From Nostoc sp. KVJ3 (GTDB lineage: Bacteria; Cyanobacteriota; Cyanobacteriia; Cyanobacteriales; Nostocaceae): a DNA stretch of 64,000 nt. Position 1 is the first letter of the stretch. Each line of letters begins with the position of its first letter. Of this stretch, positions 50,721 through 63,371 are shown piece by piece. Position numbers and translations under genes: made by a program. The notes under the pieces were generated by a model. It was not told the DNA's origin. It did not search any database and saw only the letters and a list, made by a program, of their open reading frames with translations. The stretch is taken from positions 7,643 to 71,642 of the forward strand of contig NZ_WWFG01000012.1 in assembly GCF_026127265.1 (NCBI RefSeq), written 5' to 3'.

Positions 50721-50911
50721 GAGTTGAAACGAAAATTTAACTTAGGGATAAAACTGTATCAATTGAAGTTTCTGAAATTTAAGGGCTTCAAACCCTTGCT
50801 GTATCATCCCATTCACGCACTTTTAAATCAATCTACTCACAACATATAAAAATAAAATAATACAAATGACTATTGCTACTAAAAATAAAAAATTATTATT
50901 GAAAACTTTAC

Positions 50912-51423
50912 CTAAACAGTGGGTTCCCTTTTCTTAATTTTCTTCTTCTTGTTTTTCTCCCCGACTATGCCTTGTCTCAACCGATTGTGAGGTTCATATC
51001 GTCTAGATATTAAATATTTTGGGATTTCCTCTCTCTCTTGACTTGCACGTTCAATATCTCTAGGAATTATAGGCAAAGAAACATTTAGTTTTTGATGATG
51101 TTGACCGTAATCCTGATAATTATTTGGTATTGGCGCTACATTACTACGCTCCATTAACTGAATAACTTGTTGCAAATATGCGTTCTTTGTAAATTCAAAC
51201 CACTCCCTATAAACATTAAATGACTTACAAGCTTGATGAATCTCTTCTCTACTTTGTAAACGTCAGTAACAAACACATAATGAATGAGTTTCAACGGGTA
51301 GGGACTTTGACGGCTATTCAGTTCTTTTAATCTTTCCTCTGGTGTCCGTGGTGCTACAGTTAGCCCTATTTTGTATCTATATGTGCCTACACTATGAATT
51401 AAATAAATGTACCCTGGTTTCAT
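50912..51423 (-). pseudogene. T5orf172/GIY-YIG-like protein with a frameshift
   Basis: ATG at 51423 starts MKPGYIYLIHSVGTYRYKIG, then LTVAPRTPEERLKELNSRQS. After VYKVE (about 51240) a one-base shift is needed to continue as EEIHQACKSFNVYREWFEF and on to KKREPTV at 50912. The joined ~170-residue protein has the YKIGxT, R..L, E..H and EWFE pattern of T5orf172 (MUG113) domains, a GIY-YIG relative. A sequencing indel or true inactivation are both possible. Start overlaps the stop of the small gene upstream (TAATG). Confidence 0.55.
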
Positions 51424-51586
51424 TATTGTATCTCTGTTCGTAGTTCTTCTAAAGCTGCAATCGCGTCTGCAACTGTAAAATCTGGTGAATATTTTACCTT
51501 TTTGTAGTCGGGATGCTGTTTGATTTGCTTTAAAATTAATTATGATGATTAAGTAAATCACTTAGATTAATGAAATCTTTACCCAT
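51423..51586 (-). pseudogene. Small broken gene upstream of the T5orf172 gene
   Basis: ATG at 51586 reads MGKDFINLSDLLNHHN and stops. After a one-base shift near 51540 the frame continues KQIKQHPDYKKVKYSPDFTV and ADAIAALEELRTEIQ, ending TAATG with the next gene. It would be a ~54-residue protein of unknown function if repaired. Confidence 0.4.
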
Positions 51587-51735
51587 AATTAATCCTTAAA
51601 ATAATAGGTTTACCATTGAAGTCTTTGTAAATATCTCTGGTCTTAGCTAACGCCGGTAAACTTACGTTGTATTCCTCTAGTTCGTTACCATCTGCATTTA
51701 CTAGACTAAGGAATATGCTTATACTGAAAATTTAT
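51579..51735 (-). pseudogene. C-terminal gene fragment
   Basis: An open frame without a start codon reads SLVNADGNELEEYNVSLPAL and KDFNGKPIILRINYG, with its TAA overlapping the next ATG. It looks like the end of a small protein whose 5' part is missing. No family recognised. Confidence 0.35.
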
Positions 51736-51754
51736 TTAATATGGATATAAATAT

Positions 51755-52131
51755 ATGGTTCAACGTCTTGAAGAAATTTTAGGGAACTCAATTACAGAAT
51801 ATACTCCAACGCAATCAAATTTCAGGGACTATCTTTAGAATCATTGGAGCAAGTTATTCAATCAGGCTACACTACACTAAATGCAAGTTTTAATGCTGCT
51901 CCATCCGTTGGTTCATTTATTGAATTTGGGCAACGTTGTAAAAGTATAGAAGCGACAGCAATTTTTTGATGGTGTAGTCATCAATGATACAGACGGCCGA
52001 ATTTGGTGATTGATGCAATTACAGTTAAAGGGGTGAAAGACTTAGACTTTGCAGGTGAATTTGTAAAATTTGTGTGGGGTTGCGATGAATTAGAGATTAA
52101 TTCTCAACAGTTATATGCTTGGTGGGATTAA
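51755..52131 (+). pseudogene. Frameshifted hypothetical gene
   Basis: ATG at 51755 gives MVQRLEEILGNSITEYTPTQ. Other frames then supply LSLESLEQVIQSGYTTLNAS, FDGVVINDTDGRIW, and finally ITVKGVKDLDFAGEFVKFVW with YAWWD and TAA at 52131. At least three indels are needed to join them. Unknown family. Either decayed or poorly sequenced. Confidence 0.45.
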
Positions 52132-52149
52132 CTGTTTCCTCTACTGAAA

Positions 52150-52335
52150 TCAGGTTTGTAGTAAAGAGCTTAATGAATTGCGCTGTAACCATGCACATAG
52201 TTTTATACTTGCTCTGTCATCTGGCTTTGATTGATATTCACCACTTTGAAGTTCTTCGCTAACCCCACCGGAAAACTTTAGAATGTACCAGACGTTAACA
52301 CAGCCCAATGGCACTGCAAGATCCACTACCGCCAT
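52150..52335 (-). CDS. Small hypothetical protein (61 aa)
   Basis: MAVVDLAVPLGCVNVWYILK continues with an acidic/polar stretch and WLQRNSLSSLLQT. A GGGGG stretch upstream of the ATG could act as ribosome-binding site. It converges on the broken gene at 51755-52131. No family recognised. Confidence 0.4.
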   Translation of the reverse strand: MAVVDLAVPLGCVNVWYILKFSGGVSEELQSGEYQSKPDDRASIKLCAWLQRNSLSSLLQT

Positions 52336-52532
52336 AAAAATACCCCCAGAATATGGGGGCGATTGATGTGGTTGATGTGCCTAAAAGACACAATTGAATA
52401 ATGAGAGTTCACTATAAGGATTTCTGTATATATGCCCATCTTAGAATGAACTGTCGGTGAATGTCTTCGGTGATCGCTGACTCTTCAAAATCGCTTCACA
52501 ACAACTTTTCAATAACATAGCTATTTACACTG

Positions 52533-53062
52533 TCTATGTGTAGCGACCTGCAATACTAATCGCTCAAACCTGCAATCAAGACATTTACAACCAGGATTAA
52601 ATGCAACTATAATTGCGCTTCAGCCAGGATTAAATGCAACTGAGCCAGGATTATTTGCAACTGAGCCTGCAATCATTGGTTTGAGCCAGGATTATCTGCA
52701 ACTATAAAAGTAAAAGAAACGAACGTTTTCTTTACTGCCGTACCGATAAGCCTTAGAGAACGGTAAACGTATGTTTTCTAGTTAAAAAAACTCGGTAAAG
52801 AATTCAAAGTTAATCTATCAAATTTTCAAATGAGTTTTTTAACAAACCTCTGTCAATACTGAAGACTCAGTTCTGGCAAAGCGTTGAGTCTATTTGCAAA
52901 TAATCCTGGTCGAAACGGATGATTGCAGGTTGGTTGTATTTAATCCTGGTTCAGTTGCAATTAATTCTGGTTCAAAAGAAATTATAGTTGCATTTAATCC
53001 TGGTTTGAAAATCCCTTGATTGCAGGTTTAGGGATTTATAATTGCAGGTCGCTACATCTATG
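52533..53062. mobile_element. 518-bp palindromic transposon-like (MITE-like) element with 6-bp direct repeats
   Basis: The element runs from TGTAGCGACCTGCAAT (52539) to its inverted copy ending at 53056, and is flanked on both sides by TCTATG (52533-52538 and 53057-53062). Each end is about 165 bp and carries the same ordered boxes from outside to inside: CCTGCAAT twice, CCAGGATTAAATGCAACT-like three times, CCTGCAAT once, then a last CCAGGATT box. The ~185-bp centre has no convincing gene. The right half also occurs at 1-311. Ordered subterminal boxes plus a short target duplication resemble transposase-binding ends of Tn7/Tn5053-type elements, but no transposase is encoded. An iteron-type replication origin is the alternative. 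The right-hand TCTATG contains the stop codon of the FinO-like gene. Confidence 0.6.
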
Positions 53063-53378
53063 AAGAAGCGCCAGCTTCAGCCGCCGCTACATCTGGTTTG
53101 ACTTCCTTCGCCTTCTTTTCAAAAAGTTTGGATTCCTGCGTCAACGATCTCAAACCCGTTCTCTGTTCGTTGACCAAGCTTGCCAGAAACGGCCCCAGCC
53201 CAGTCTGCAAATTCTGAGGCGCTAGTTTCAGCTTCCGCCAACTTTTTGCATTAACTTGAGCAGTGAAGACTATGCCGTTCTGATCAGTCAACTCGATTGC
53301 AACTTTCTTGTTCGGAAGAGGTGTGGCTGTTGGCAGTGAGCCGCTAAATTTTATTGTCACTTCGCTTTTGACTTCCAT
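53058..53378 (-). pseudogene. Second copy of the FinO-like gene
   Basis: Same as 307-627, but two compensating one-base indels change about 25 residues in the middle (WRKLKLAPQN...). Treat as a sequence-quality artefact. Confidence 0.7.
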
Positions 53379-53381
53379 ACC

Positions 53382-53612
53382 TTACCCCTGGCTCATCATG
53401 AATTTCATTTTTTCGTTCCTGATTTTATCTTGGATTAGGTTGACCACAAGGTGCGCGATCGCTTGGCTATCGTAGTTGTTCACTTCATTGTGAACGTTGA
53501 GCATTCCCCTTGAAACAGAATTAAGACTCAACATTAAAAAACAAAATCCACAAAAAAAATTTTCCCTGTTTTTGACCCTTTTTTTGCATAAACAACTGAT
53601 AACTAGTCTCAA
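53382..53612 (-). pseudogene. Second copy of the small ORF at 654-902
   Basis: Indels change both ends; the frame now overlaps the FinO-like start. Useful mainly because it shows that the stop position in the first copy depends on one T in a homopolymer. Confidence 0.35.
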
Positions 53613-53744
53613 TATGAACCGCCCAAACCGTGATCATCTCCACATTTATCAATAAATATTACAATTTTGGCACTAGCTTCTTAATTTGACTCAATTCGTG
53701 CATCTGAGATAAAACCTCGAAAAAACATCCATTTTTCCCCGCCT

Positions 53745-56700
53745 CACCAACTACATTCAACATCTCCCAATATCTAGACAATATCTCCCAATTCTCCAAT
53801 TTTTTCTTACCTTTTTACCCCTTAAAAATCATCCAGTTACAAAATTCTCATTAGCTCAAAAATTCCCAATAAATCGAACAGTTTCCAAGACTTGTTAGAA
53901 GTCTCCCATTTGCTCCCAATAATTGGTAATTCTTGGGAAATTCGCTTAAAAGCTTTTAAGCTCTGTAATCCATCTTTTTTCTGACGCACAGTACGCCATA
54001 TTTGGCGGAAAGTTTGTTGAGAGTCAAAATTGAAAAGCAGAAGCAGAAGTAAGAGCCATCAACAAATACTACTGAAGAACTACACAATCACGACAAAAGT
54101 GACTGTACAGTTCACTCTCTTCAACCCGTCAGCTTGATTCTTGTAGTCTAATGAGTGACAAAAGTGACAAGTCTCAGTTGTCACACTCTGGACATAGTGT
54201 ACTTTGATACAAAAACTTCCATGTGGCAAAATACCCCCATTTATCCCCAAGATTACCCAACGATACACAATTGATAGTGAAAGGATAGTCAAACGACAGT
54301 CGTTTTCGGGTAGGCACGAAAAAACCAACGACAGTCAAAGGACAGCCAATTGGGTCTAATTGGGGTAATTTGAGGGTAATTTGGGTGAAATGCTCCTGGT
54401 GGATTCTACCCAAAAGTGGATTTCGGGCTGGGTATAATGTATACCATATACTCACTATGGTTTCATGCCCTGCGGGTGGCTTACGCCATCTCTCGCTGCG
54501 CTCATGACACGAAACCGCCGTTCGCCCTACGGGTTGGTGAGTAGTACAAAGTGCTGCAAAAGTAGTATAAATCCTCTATGTCGCCCCTGACCATTCTCAG
54601 AATTGAGAAACTAAAAACATTTGGCAATGTCGCTGGCAGTGATGACCATGTGTTAAGGAATAGAGAAACACCCAATGCAGATCCAACTAGAAAGAATGTC
54701 CGGTTGATTGGGGGAGAAGACTCACGCTCTTTAGAGGAGATAGTTAAAGAGAAAATCTCCACCCTCAAGCATCTACCCCGAAAGGATGCGGTGTTATGCA
54801 CCGAGATGTTTCTCTCGGCATCGCCAGAATATTTCCGCCCCTTAAATCCATCTCTGTCTGGGCAGTGGTCTGATGAGAAATGCAGCAATGGCGATTCGCA
54901 TCTCGTGACTGGCTGGCTCAAACTATGGATCAAAGTGCGTCAGGGCAGAACTCCCCTAGATGAAGTACCCCACATATCCACGCCTACATCGTGCCAGTGA
55001 ACGAGAAAACTGGTCGGCTTAGTCATGATGCGATGTTTGGCGGCAGAGGTGGACAGGGAAGAATTAAGTTATCCAAACTCCAAGATAGTTATGCTGCTGC
55101 ACTCGCTCCTTTGGGCATTGAACGTGGGGTAAAGGGCAGCAAAGCAACCCACACTAAAGTAAAGGAATATTACCAAGCGGTTAACAGTGAACCACTCACC
55201 GCAGTCATTACAAATAACCAATTAGCGCCAGGCCATTTGAATCAGCTAGTAGTTATGTAGCCAGGATTCAGTCAGATGACCAGTTCCAAGCAATTAATCA
55301 CCAACTGGCTGACCGTTCGTTCATGGCAGAGCGATTGGAGAGGGCAGAGCAACGGGCGAGGCTAGCGAAAGGAACGACAGCAACTAGAGAAGCGGGTGCG
55401 ATCGTTAGAGGCTCAGACTCAACAAATGCGCGGACTTGCCCTTGGAGGATGTCGCCTGGGAGTTGGGCTAAATCATGATCATGAAAGGTGGAGGGGTCAC
55501 GGACACATCATTAATATAGATGGATCGAAGTTTTACGATTTCTCACCCCAACAGCAGAAAGGCGGTGGCGGTGCGATTGACTTGGTAAATGCACGTTAAT
55601 GGGTGCAATTTCCGGCAAGCGATCGCATGGTTGCATGAGCGTTTCGGTGAAGCTGGGGCAGAACGGGCGGCGATATCTCACGCCCTTAAGATGACAGCTG
55701 AGATTATCCAGTCAGAGCCACGTCCCCAATTCCAGCTAAGAGTTGAGGATAAAGCCAATTGGCCAGGAGTAGAACATTACCTTACCAGAAACGTGGCTTA
55801 CCCCAAGATTTTGTGGAACTTCTACACAGCACTGGACTGGTTTATGCTGATGACCAACAAAACGCTGTGTTTGTGATGCGGAATCTAGACGGACAACCAA
55901 GCGGTGCATTCTGCGCGGTACACGGGGAGAAGTCGGAGCGGCGGCTTCCACCGCTCTAAACTTCGGGGGAGAAAAACAACAGTTTCAAGGGTTATGAGAA
56001 AGGGACTAAGCGGCGTGAGGGTTGGTTTCACTTCCACTTGGTGGACAGCCTACTGATGCAGTCGAGAAATTGGTGCTTTTGAAGTCGCCCATTGATGCCA
56101 TATCCTTTGCCATGCTGGAGTATCAGGTTCAAGGTGCGCCAAAGACTAGAACTCTCTTTCTGGCAGTAGATAACCCCAACAGCTTGCCTGTGGAGCGATT
56201 GCAGAACATTCCTCATGTCAGCGTGGCTTTTGACGGATAATGCTGGGGATGCAGCTGCACGGGCTGTATTGGAACTACTGCCACAGTCCAAAAGGCTAAA
56301 GCCCAAAGCCAAAGATTGGAATCAGCAGCTTCTTGATTATCAAAAGCAGTTATTTCAACAGCATCACCAACCAGAAGATGATTTGACTCTTTAAAAGCTG
56401 TTTTTGTAGTGCTAATGTAGTCTTTTAGTAGTAATTTTTGATGTCTGTTTTTTTCTTTCTCGATTTTGACTCAAAAAATCTGTCAAAACTTTTTTGCGTA
56501 CTGTGCGAGAGTTTTGGTCAGGAATTTTTGCGGTATAAATCAGGGTCGCTTATGAGGCTTTTGGGGTACACATCCTTAGATTTACCGTTGGTTTACCTTA
56601 TAAATACCTTGCATCTGCCATTGCGAAACCTTATTTTTGGCAGAATCACCAAATTTTTCAAAAATTCAATTTGAGGCAGCAGTAAATCCTTATATCTGCC

Positions 56701-57900
56701 ATTGGTATGCCATTGAAATGCCATTCATATTCCTTATATTTGCCTTTAAAGAGAAATCCTTGTAAATACCTTATAAATGCCATTGATTAGAGATATGGAC
56801 AATCAGTAAGTTTTTGGTAGATTTGTTAATAATTTAACTTACAGTTTCAAACCCTCCTGCTTTTTGCTTAATTGAGATGCGCTCAATACCTGCTGGCTAA
56901 CGTTCGCGATCGCCGGACTCAGACCAATACTGCTACTATACTCCAAAGTTCCGGTGCATTCCGGTTGTTAGGCATCTTCATCGCCGACCGGGACAGCAAT
57001 ATCGAAATGAAGCACATCTTCGCGTACCCCAAGCTTTGTGTAGAGTGCAATCGCAGGGTCATCCCGATGTCCGCCTGCACGAAAATAACATCATTGCAAT
57101 GCGAGTATGTATTGGAACTTCCTCAATACGTATAACTATTCCATTACTGAATCGGCACTCTAGTTTTGATGATTTTCGTATCATCTTCCCTCTGTCACGG
57201 TGGTTGACCTACTTAGGTAGGGGAACCGTGAAAGGAGGGCAAGTTTTGTTGCCGCACCTGGGGGGGTTTTTTTCAAGAGAAAAAATGTCCGGACAGCAAC
57301 ATAGCTTGCTACTCACCAAAGGTTTTTTTGGGCTACTCAATCAACTGTTAGATGAATATGTAATGGATCGCTGATGGATTTGTATTGGATCTCTCATGGC
57401 ATAATCTTTGTCAATAGTTAATCATTGTTGAAAGTAAAAATTATACTTACAATACGTATGTCAGACAAATGGATCTGTTTGGATCAATATTGTCACTGTA
57501 ATGGATCTGCAACGGCTCGTTTTGTGGATCTGGCATGGATCTGTTATGGCACACTTTTCTAAATCGAATTTCTTAGCAGAAAAGTAACGACTTAATTAAC
57601 AGCAGCGAAAAAAGAATAACCAACTGGATAAAATTTGCCTTCAACAAAATGGTCAGTAGAGTGATGTTCACAACCAATTTTGCATTTAAGTTAAAAGCAG
57701 CTTTTATGGATAATCACAACCACAGTCAATGTCAAATCTGATAGTCAGTTTTGACCCTGGTGCTTCCTTGACCAAGATTGTTTACGAACTAGCAACTGAG
57801 TGATGAGTTTCCCGCAGAACTCCCAGCTGATTTGCAATCAGACTGCTGGACTATCAGGTTTAAGTAGGGAGCGATTGTATTCCACGTTAGAGCCATTACG
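53745..57900. repeat. Second copies of iteron blocks B, A and D and the gene relics
   Basis: Block B lies at about 53745-54075, block A at about 56406-56790, array D at about 57362-57553. The acetyltransferase relic is near 56970-57095 and the ParM relic begins near 57738. Small indels disturb the 11-bp phase in array D here, so the first copy should be used for periodicity. Confidence 0.7.
54578..56394 (+). pseudogene. mobV: Second copy of the MobV relaxase gene, frameshifted
   Basis: Begins and ends like 1833-3659 but is broken into at least five frames by small indels from about 54880 onward. Artefact of the low-quality overlap copy. Confidence 0.8.
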
Positions 57901-58030
57901 TGTAATTGCTGGCTATGTATTGATATGGCGTTGAGCCGACAATCGTGTAATTTGGGTTTAAATGGTACAGAGTAGAGCATATACTCTGAACAAAACTTGC
58001 CTGCCTGATATAAGATGCGCTGACTATTTC

Positions 58031-58452
58031 TTATACTCGCTCAACAACTTCATCTTTTTCCCAAATAACTGATTCTTCCATTGTCCCAAGCACCGCGAAA
58101 GCTTTGGCAGCTTTAAGGGTTGTATTCAAGTCAACGCAGGACTTGGCAGGATAAACACCTTCTTGCCCTCCAACTATCACGAATTCCTCTATATCTGATT
58201 TAGCTGGGTCAACAAGATAATGAAAACTCTCATTATCAAATGTCAAATACACTACATATTTGCCTTTACCACCACCACAGCCATGTGAGTTTCCCTATCT
58301 GTTTCTAGGGTTACAAGTGTTTTTGATGCCCGTCCAACTCTCTAATAGCTGATTCTATTTCTTGCCAACTATCGGCTTGCTCTACACAACCCTGTTTTGA
58401 TTCCAATCCAATCTTCAACTGAAAATTTTGTTATGAACATAATTAACCTCAC
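58031..58452 (-). pseudogene. Second copy of the Imm1 gene, frameshifted
   Basis: Corresponds to 5309-5734. Single-base losses near 58275, 58325 and 58390 leave only the C-terminal 73 codons in frame. Confidence 0.75.
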
Positions 58453-59149
58453 TTCAGTGTAATCGTCTGACGACCGCTAGGGCTAATAACTTCTATTTCT
58501 TCTAAACCAAGCTGTTTTAGCCATTCCTTTCACACCTCCGTTCTGACCACATGCTCTGCAAAGATCCCGATCAACTGTTAAACGCGCTCGACCTCCTCTT
58601 AATCCTGCATCAAACGCTTGTTGGAAGGCATCAGCTTCAGCATGTGTGCGACTAATTGGATTTACTTTAAGTGTAATTTGCGGATTACTGCCAGCACTAA
58701 TCCCAAAAAATACGCTATCACCCAGCTCTAACTTTGCGATTGTAGCGCGATCATCCTCACTACCTGCTGGAGTCAGACCAAGCTGTTGCCTATACTCTGC
58801 TAATTCTTGAAAAATAAACTTATATATAAGCTGTCGCAGTTCTTGCGCCGGAGCTAAAGTGTTGATATCTGGATTTTTTTACTACCTCTTCTTGGCCAAC
58901 AGGACAGCTATAAACTACATAAGTCCATATTCCTGGATTACCTGCTTCAGCACTTTCACCCTCATAAAAAGTAATCGTTCCATCTTCTTCGCACTCATAA
59001 TAAGCTGAGTAAATATCTTCCCAATCGCAATCTGAGTTTTCTAGCGTCAATCGAATTGAAGCTAATACGCCAGCAATATGATGAGGTTCAGTTTCTCTCT
59101 GGACTAAACGCTCTCCCTCCCACTCAAAGTTGTGTAACTTAAGAGGCAT
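58449..59149 (-). pseudogene. Second copy of the deaminase toxin gene, frameshifted
   Basis: Corresponds to 5731-6438. An extra T near 58878 and losses near 58678 disrupt the frame, separating the N-terminal domain from the deaminase core. Confidence 0.75.
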
Positions 59150-59414
59150 TGTAACAAAGCCTTGAAACAGATAATGGTTCCAGTTTATGAAACCTAAATA
59201 ATAGCCTAATGCCTAATGTCACCAAGTAATCTTAAAATTACTGTCCCACCAAGGAACTGAGCAGCATAACTAGATGAGAGATAGGGTATTTTTACGCGAT
59301 GGCATTTCTCAAATCCTCATCAAATATACGAGGACATTGTTTTCTCTATGTCATTTCTCAATTACGTCAACGTCTATTTCTCTTCATTTGGGTTAGAGAA
59401 ACGTAACTCCAAGG

Positions 59415-60028
59415 TTATTTAGATTTTCTCTGTTTTCCAATTGACCAGCCACTTCTCCACCCTTCCTTTGTCCTGCTCTGGTAAACACAAAACCAGCGTC
59501 TTCAAACTTTGAACCGTACCTACAAACTGTAGAAGAAGACAATTTTAGTAAAGTCGCCAGTTCACGAGTGCTGAGTAGCCAACCATTTTTATAAGCTTCT
59601 TCCAATGCCCTCAAAATGAGCAACTGGATCATTTGCCAGTCCCGGTAGCTGGCGGACGATCGCAGGAATTAGCCGTGTCACTAACCCTTCAATCACTTGC
59701 GAAAGTTGGCCGAACTGACTGGCGGTTAGTCCGGCGACTGTTAACTGACTGTCAGACTGACTGGCAGACTCTATGCCAGAATCAAAATTCTCTGACTGAC
59801 CGCCTCCATGACTTGCGTATTGGTCGGCAAAGTCCGCCATGCTGCCACCCGCTTTCATGTGGGCATCTAGCTGGTCAAGCAGCTCTAACTGCTCTCCACT
59901 TACATAAGACTTATTACCGATTTTGGTTGGCTTGATGCCTAACCGATTGATGCGATCGTAGATAACAGATTTAACAATCCCGTATTTATCAGGAAGCTGG
60001 GCGACTGGTACCGGTCTAGTTTGGTCAT
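59415..60028 (-). pseudogene. Second copy of the two-HTH regulator, frameshifted
   Basis: Corresponds to 6705-7319, with indels near 60012, 59613 and 59446. Most of the central protein is still readable in one frame. Confidence 0.75.
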
Positions 60029-60336
60029 GGTCGGCGGTCTGACTGGCAGACAGTTTGTGTAACAGCATACACCTTGCTACTGGAAATTAGCAACTGTATC
60101 TACCAGCATCAGCCGTCAGAGCGATCGCTAAAGGTTAATCTGGGACTGAATGCTCACAGTCGGCGCTTTTTGGTCGATGTCGTGATAATCTCATTTCCCG
60201 CTCCTGAAGTGATCGCTTAATTTTTTGGTTGCTTTCTTCTTCACAGGGATGTCGTGATAAGTTTACCGTAGAAGTAGGCTTAAATATATATTTACTTATA
60301 ATACGAAATTACAGACTTATTTAATCTTGTAAAATA

Positions 60337-61131
60337 ATGTCGAATACTCCTTTTCCTCAATATCCTGCTGCTTGCTTGAATAAGACGATATTATTGCGTA
60401 CTTAATCCCATATTTGGAAAAAGGATGGGAAATATACCAGGGAAACCAAGAGAATCAGTTTATTATTCGCCTTTTTAGATAACCTAAAGCTTTTCATTGA
60501 GCTAAAACAGAGTAAATGGCGCATTTCTACAGGTTTAGATATTGATCAATCTCTGGCAATTTGGGCTTTTCCTGAGAATTTAGGCGAATTAGATAGTGCT
60601 ATAAGACAGGCTGTATCAACTGCCTCTGTAGCAAGTCCTAGTGGTACAAGAATTGAATGGTCTTCAGTACCAACTACTGTAAGACTTGATGAAGAAAAAC
60701 CGCTTCAAATCTTGCCAAGCTAGTTGCTCTTTGGTAGTTCAAATATTGAAGCAATATTTGACGCATACCTTGATAATAAAGGTTTAGAGACAGTTCTGAA
60801 TATGGCAACTTTAGGTATAAAATCTCAACAAATATTCGTTTATTAACATCGACAAAAATGCTGCAATCTTCTAGTGGAGGAACAGCACGTCTGACACCTT
60901 CATATATCAAAAGTTGGCAAAATGAATTAGGTTGTAGTGGTCTTGAAATTCGTCATAATTCATATACAGGACATCAACGACGCTTTATGCTTTTGAGTGG
61001 AGGGCAGAGTCTAATTGTAGGCCCATCACTAAATAATTTATCAGTCAATGAATTCACATTTGGAATCTGATACGGCCGATATAGTTTTTTTTAATAAAGA
61101 ATGGGTATCTGCACAGCATTTAATTGTGTGA
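60337..61131 (+). pseudogene. Second copy of the PLD-like hypothetical gene, frameshifted
   Basis: Corresponds to 7630-8430; several short losses (for example near 60382, 60700 and 60730) break the frame. The following hairpin terminator is preserved near 61283-61321. Confidence 0.75.
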
Positions 61132-61476
61132 ATTTTCAAATGCCTACTAATGTGGGTAAATGTGATTTGAACTAAAAAATGAGATTTTAACTCATGATCT
61201 GCTTCATAAATGAGTATTTCAGTTTATGCTTCACTTTTAATATTCGAGTTTTTTTACTAATAATGATTATGGTTTAGGGGATGAAAGGAGGGATATGAGC
61301 GTCGCTCGTATCCCTCCTTTCGGTTTGATTATCATTATTATTCAGATACGATTTGAGTTGGTGATCGCGCTTGGGGGTTAATCTGGGGTTGAATGCTTTA
61401 CTGTAGCTCCTTTGAAAGAGATGTCGTCATACTATTAAATCCCGACTAACAGACGATCAATCGCTTGTAGAAACTT

Positions 61477-62093
61477 TTACCCTTCTGCCATTATTTTTTA
61501 GCCTCTTCTAGTATTTCTTCATCAGAAAAGTCAGTTCTGTTTATCCCTTGACTCCGACTTGACTGTATCAACTTTTGTTGTGCTTCTTGCAGTGGATAGG
61601 TCGTTGTTTGAGATATTAAAGAAGCAAAACCTAGTCCTCCTTTTGTCAGTAAATGCAGCAACTGACTGATGATGTTCAGGAAAACGAACAAAAAAGTTTT
61701 CATCTGTTGAGTTTTGATGAACTTCTATTAACCGTATATTTTCAGCATCTGCTACTTTCTTAGCTCCAGATTGCAGTCCAGATGTGGTTACAATAATTCC
61801 AAATTTGGCTCTTACATCTTTAATAATGTAAGCAAATGCAGCTATAATATTTGGTCTACTCTAGTTTCATTTTTGTAATGCTTGCATTCTATTAATATCA
61901 GATCATTTTCATCATATCCATAAGCATCTACCTCCCACTCTGTCCCAGATTTTCCAGAGAATTTCTCTTTGATTGAATTTTGATATCAAGCAAGTTAAAG
62001 TGTTCTTCTAAATATTTTTTAACTCTTTCATCATTAAGAATCGCTCTCGTATATTCTTCATATTTTTTCCAGTCAGTTTGGTTTTTCCAACAT
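61477..62093 (-). pseudogene. Second copy of the Mrr-like nuclease, frameshifted
   Basis: Corresponds to 8778-9398, with losses near 61640, 61852 and 61970 and an extra T near 62086. Confidence 0.75.
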
Positions 62094-62283
62094 AAAAATT
62101 AATGAGATACACTATAAATATTTATTCAAGTAACCAAAGTTTTAATTCACAAAGCACTAAAAAAATTGGCGTGTAGCTAGTATCTTGATTGCAAAACACC
62201 GTTCTCAGTATAAACCGGATGAAAAAACTAACCCTTAAATTCATGACCCCATCATATATTACTGCCATTATTTATGTTTAGCT

Positions 62284-63371
62284 ATTTATTATAATACAAG
62301 TATCCATCATGTACTTTAATTTTTATTCCATCTTCAGTTTCAAGATTAACAGATACTATTTCTGGTTCGTGAGGTTCATCTCTGCTGAAAGACATCTCAA
62401 TCTCTACTGAGATTTTTTTTGTTAGTTTGAAACTTCTTCGGTATAGTCAAATATATAATATTTATCATCTTCTTTATCATAAGCAGTCATATCTGGATCA
62501 GGATAACTTACATCAGCAGAAAGGAAATTTCTGCTATAACTGTAAAATGTAAAATCTCATCTTGAATTTCTACTAAATTCTCCTGGAGGAGATTAATATT
62601 TTTACAGTAATCTTTTCAATCTCACCATCTACATCTACTAAATCAAATAGCTCTAGTTCTTCAAACTTCAGTTATCTCATTTTTTATTTCTTCTCTATAT
62701 TCTGTAAACCATTGGTGTGCAATTGAAGATATGTACTTATCTTCGGCATTAATCAAGTCAAATAATTCATCTAAAGTCGCAATTGAAATTAGATAATTAC
62801 TTGCATCGCAAGCTGCTTTCATATCGCTGTCATTGCTAATAACGTACATATTTTTATTATTATCACAACACCATTTCTCCAATGCTGAGATTGTAAACGC
62901 ATCTGGAAACTCAGATTTTTTCTTCGCGCTTCTCCGAATGGTGGTTGTTGATTAAAATATTTATCAAAAATTATTTCTACGGCTACATTCTTAGTAGGGA
63001 TTATGTTAACAATATAATTAATTTCTGAAAATAGAGAAAGTTGTTTTGATTCTGTAAAATCTCTTAACTCTGCTTCGTAATGTTTCAGCACTAAATCTCT
63101 ATCATAATTAAAAATGGGTTCAAAAGATGGTACTCCTCTGAGAATTTTAGCTTTAATCTTAAATTTATTGACTGATTCTGTAACTTCTTCGATTTGTTTT
63201 TTTTAAGTTGGCTTTTATTTCGCGGATAGTAATGTCTGTTAAATGAGTGTAATCTTCCCATTCACGTTAAACGTATACAGTTTTGATAAACGTCCTGATG
63301 AAAATTGAATTTGCATTAATAAATACTTCTGTATCTATAAAAACCTGGGATGTTTGTAATCTTTTATCCAT
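62284..63371 (-). pseudogene. Second copy of the PIN-domain gene, frameshifted
   Basis: Corresponds to 9592-10683. Indels near 62413, 62523, 62600, 62668, 62927, 63203 and 63308 fragment the frame. Confidence 0.75.

Noticed and set aside
52539..53056. Type V-K CRISPR-associated transposon end
   Set aside because: The terminal sequence does not resemble the TGTACAGTGACA-type ends I know, and no Cas12k, TnsB, TnsC or TniQ gene is in the window.
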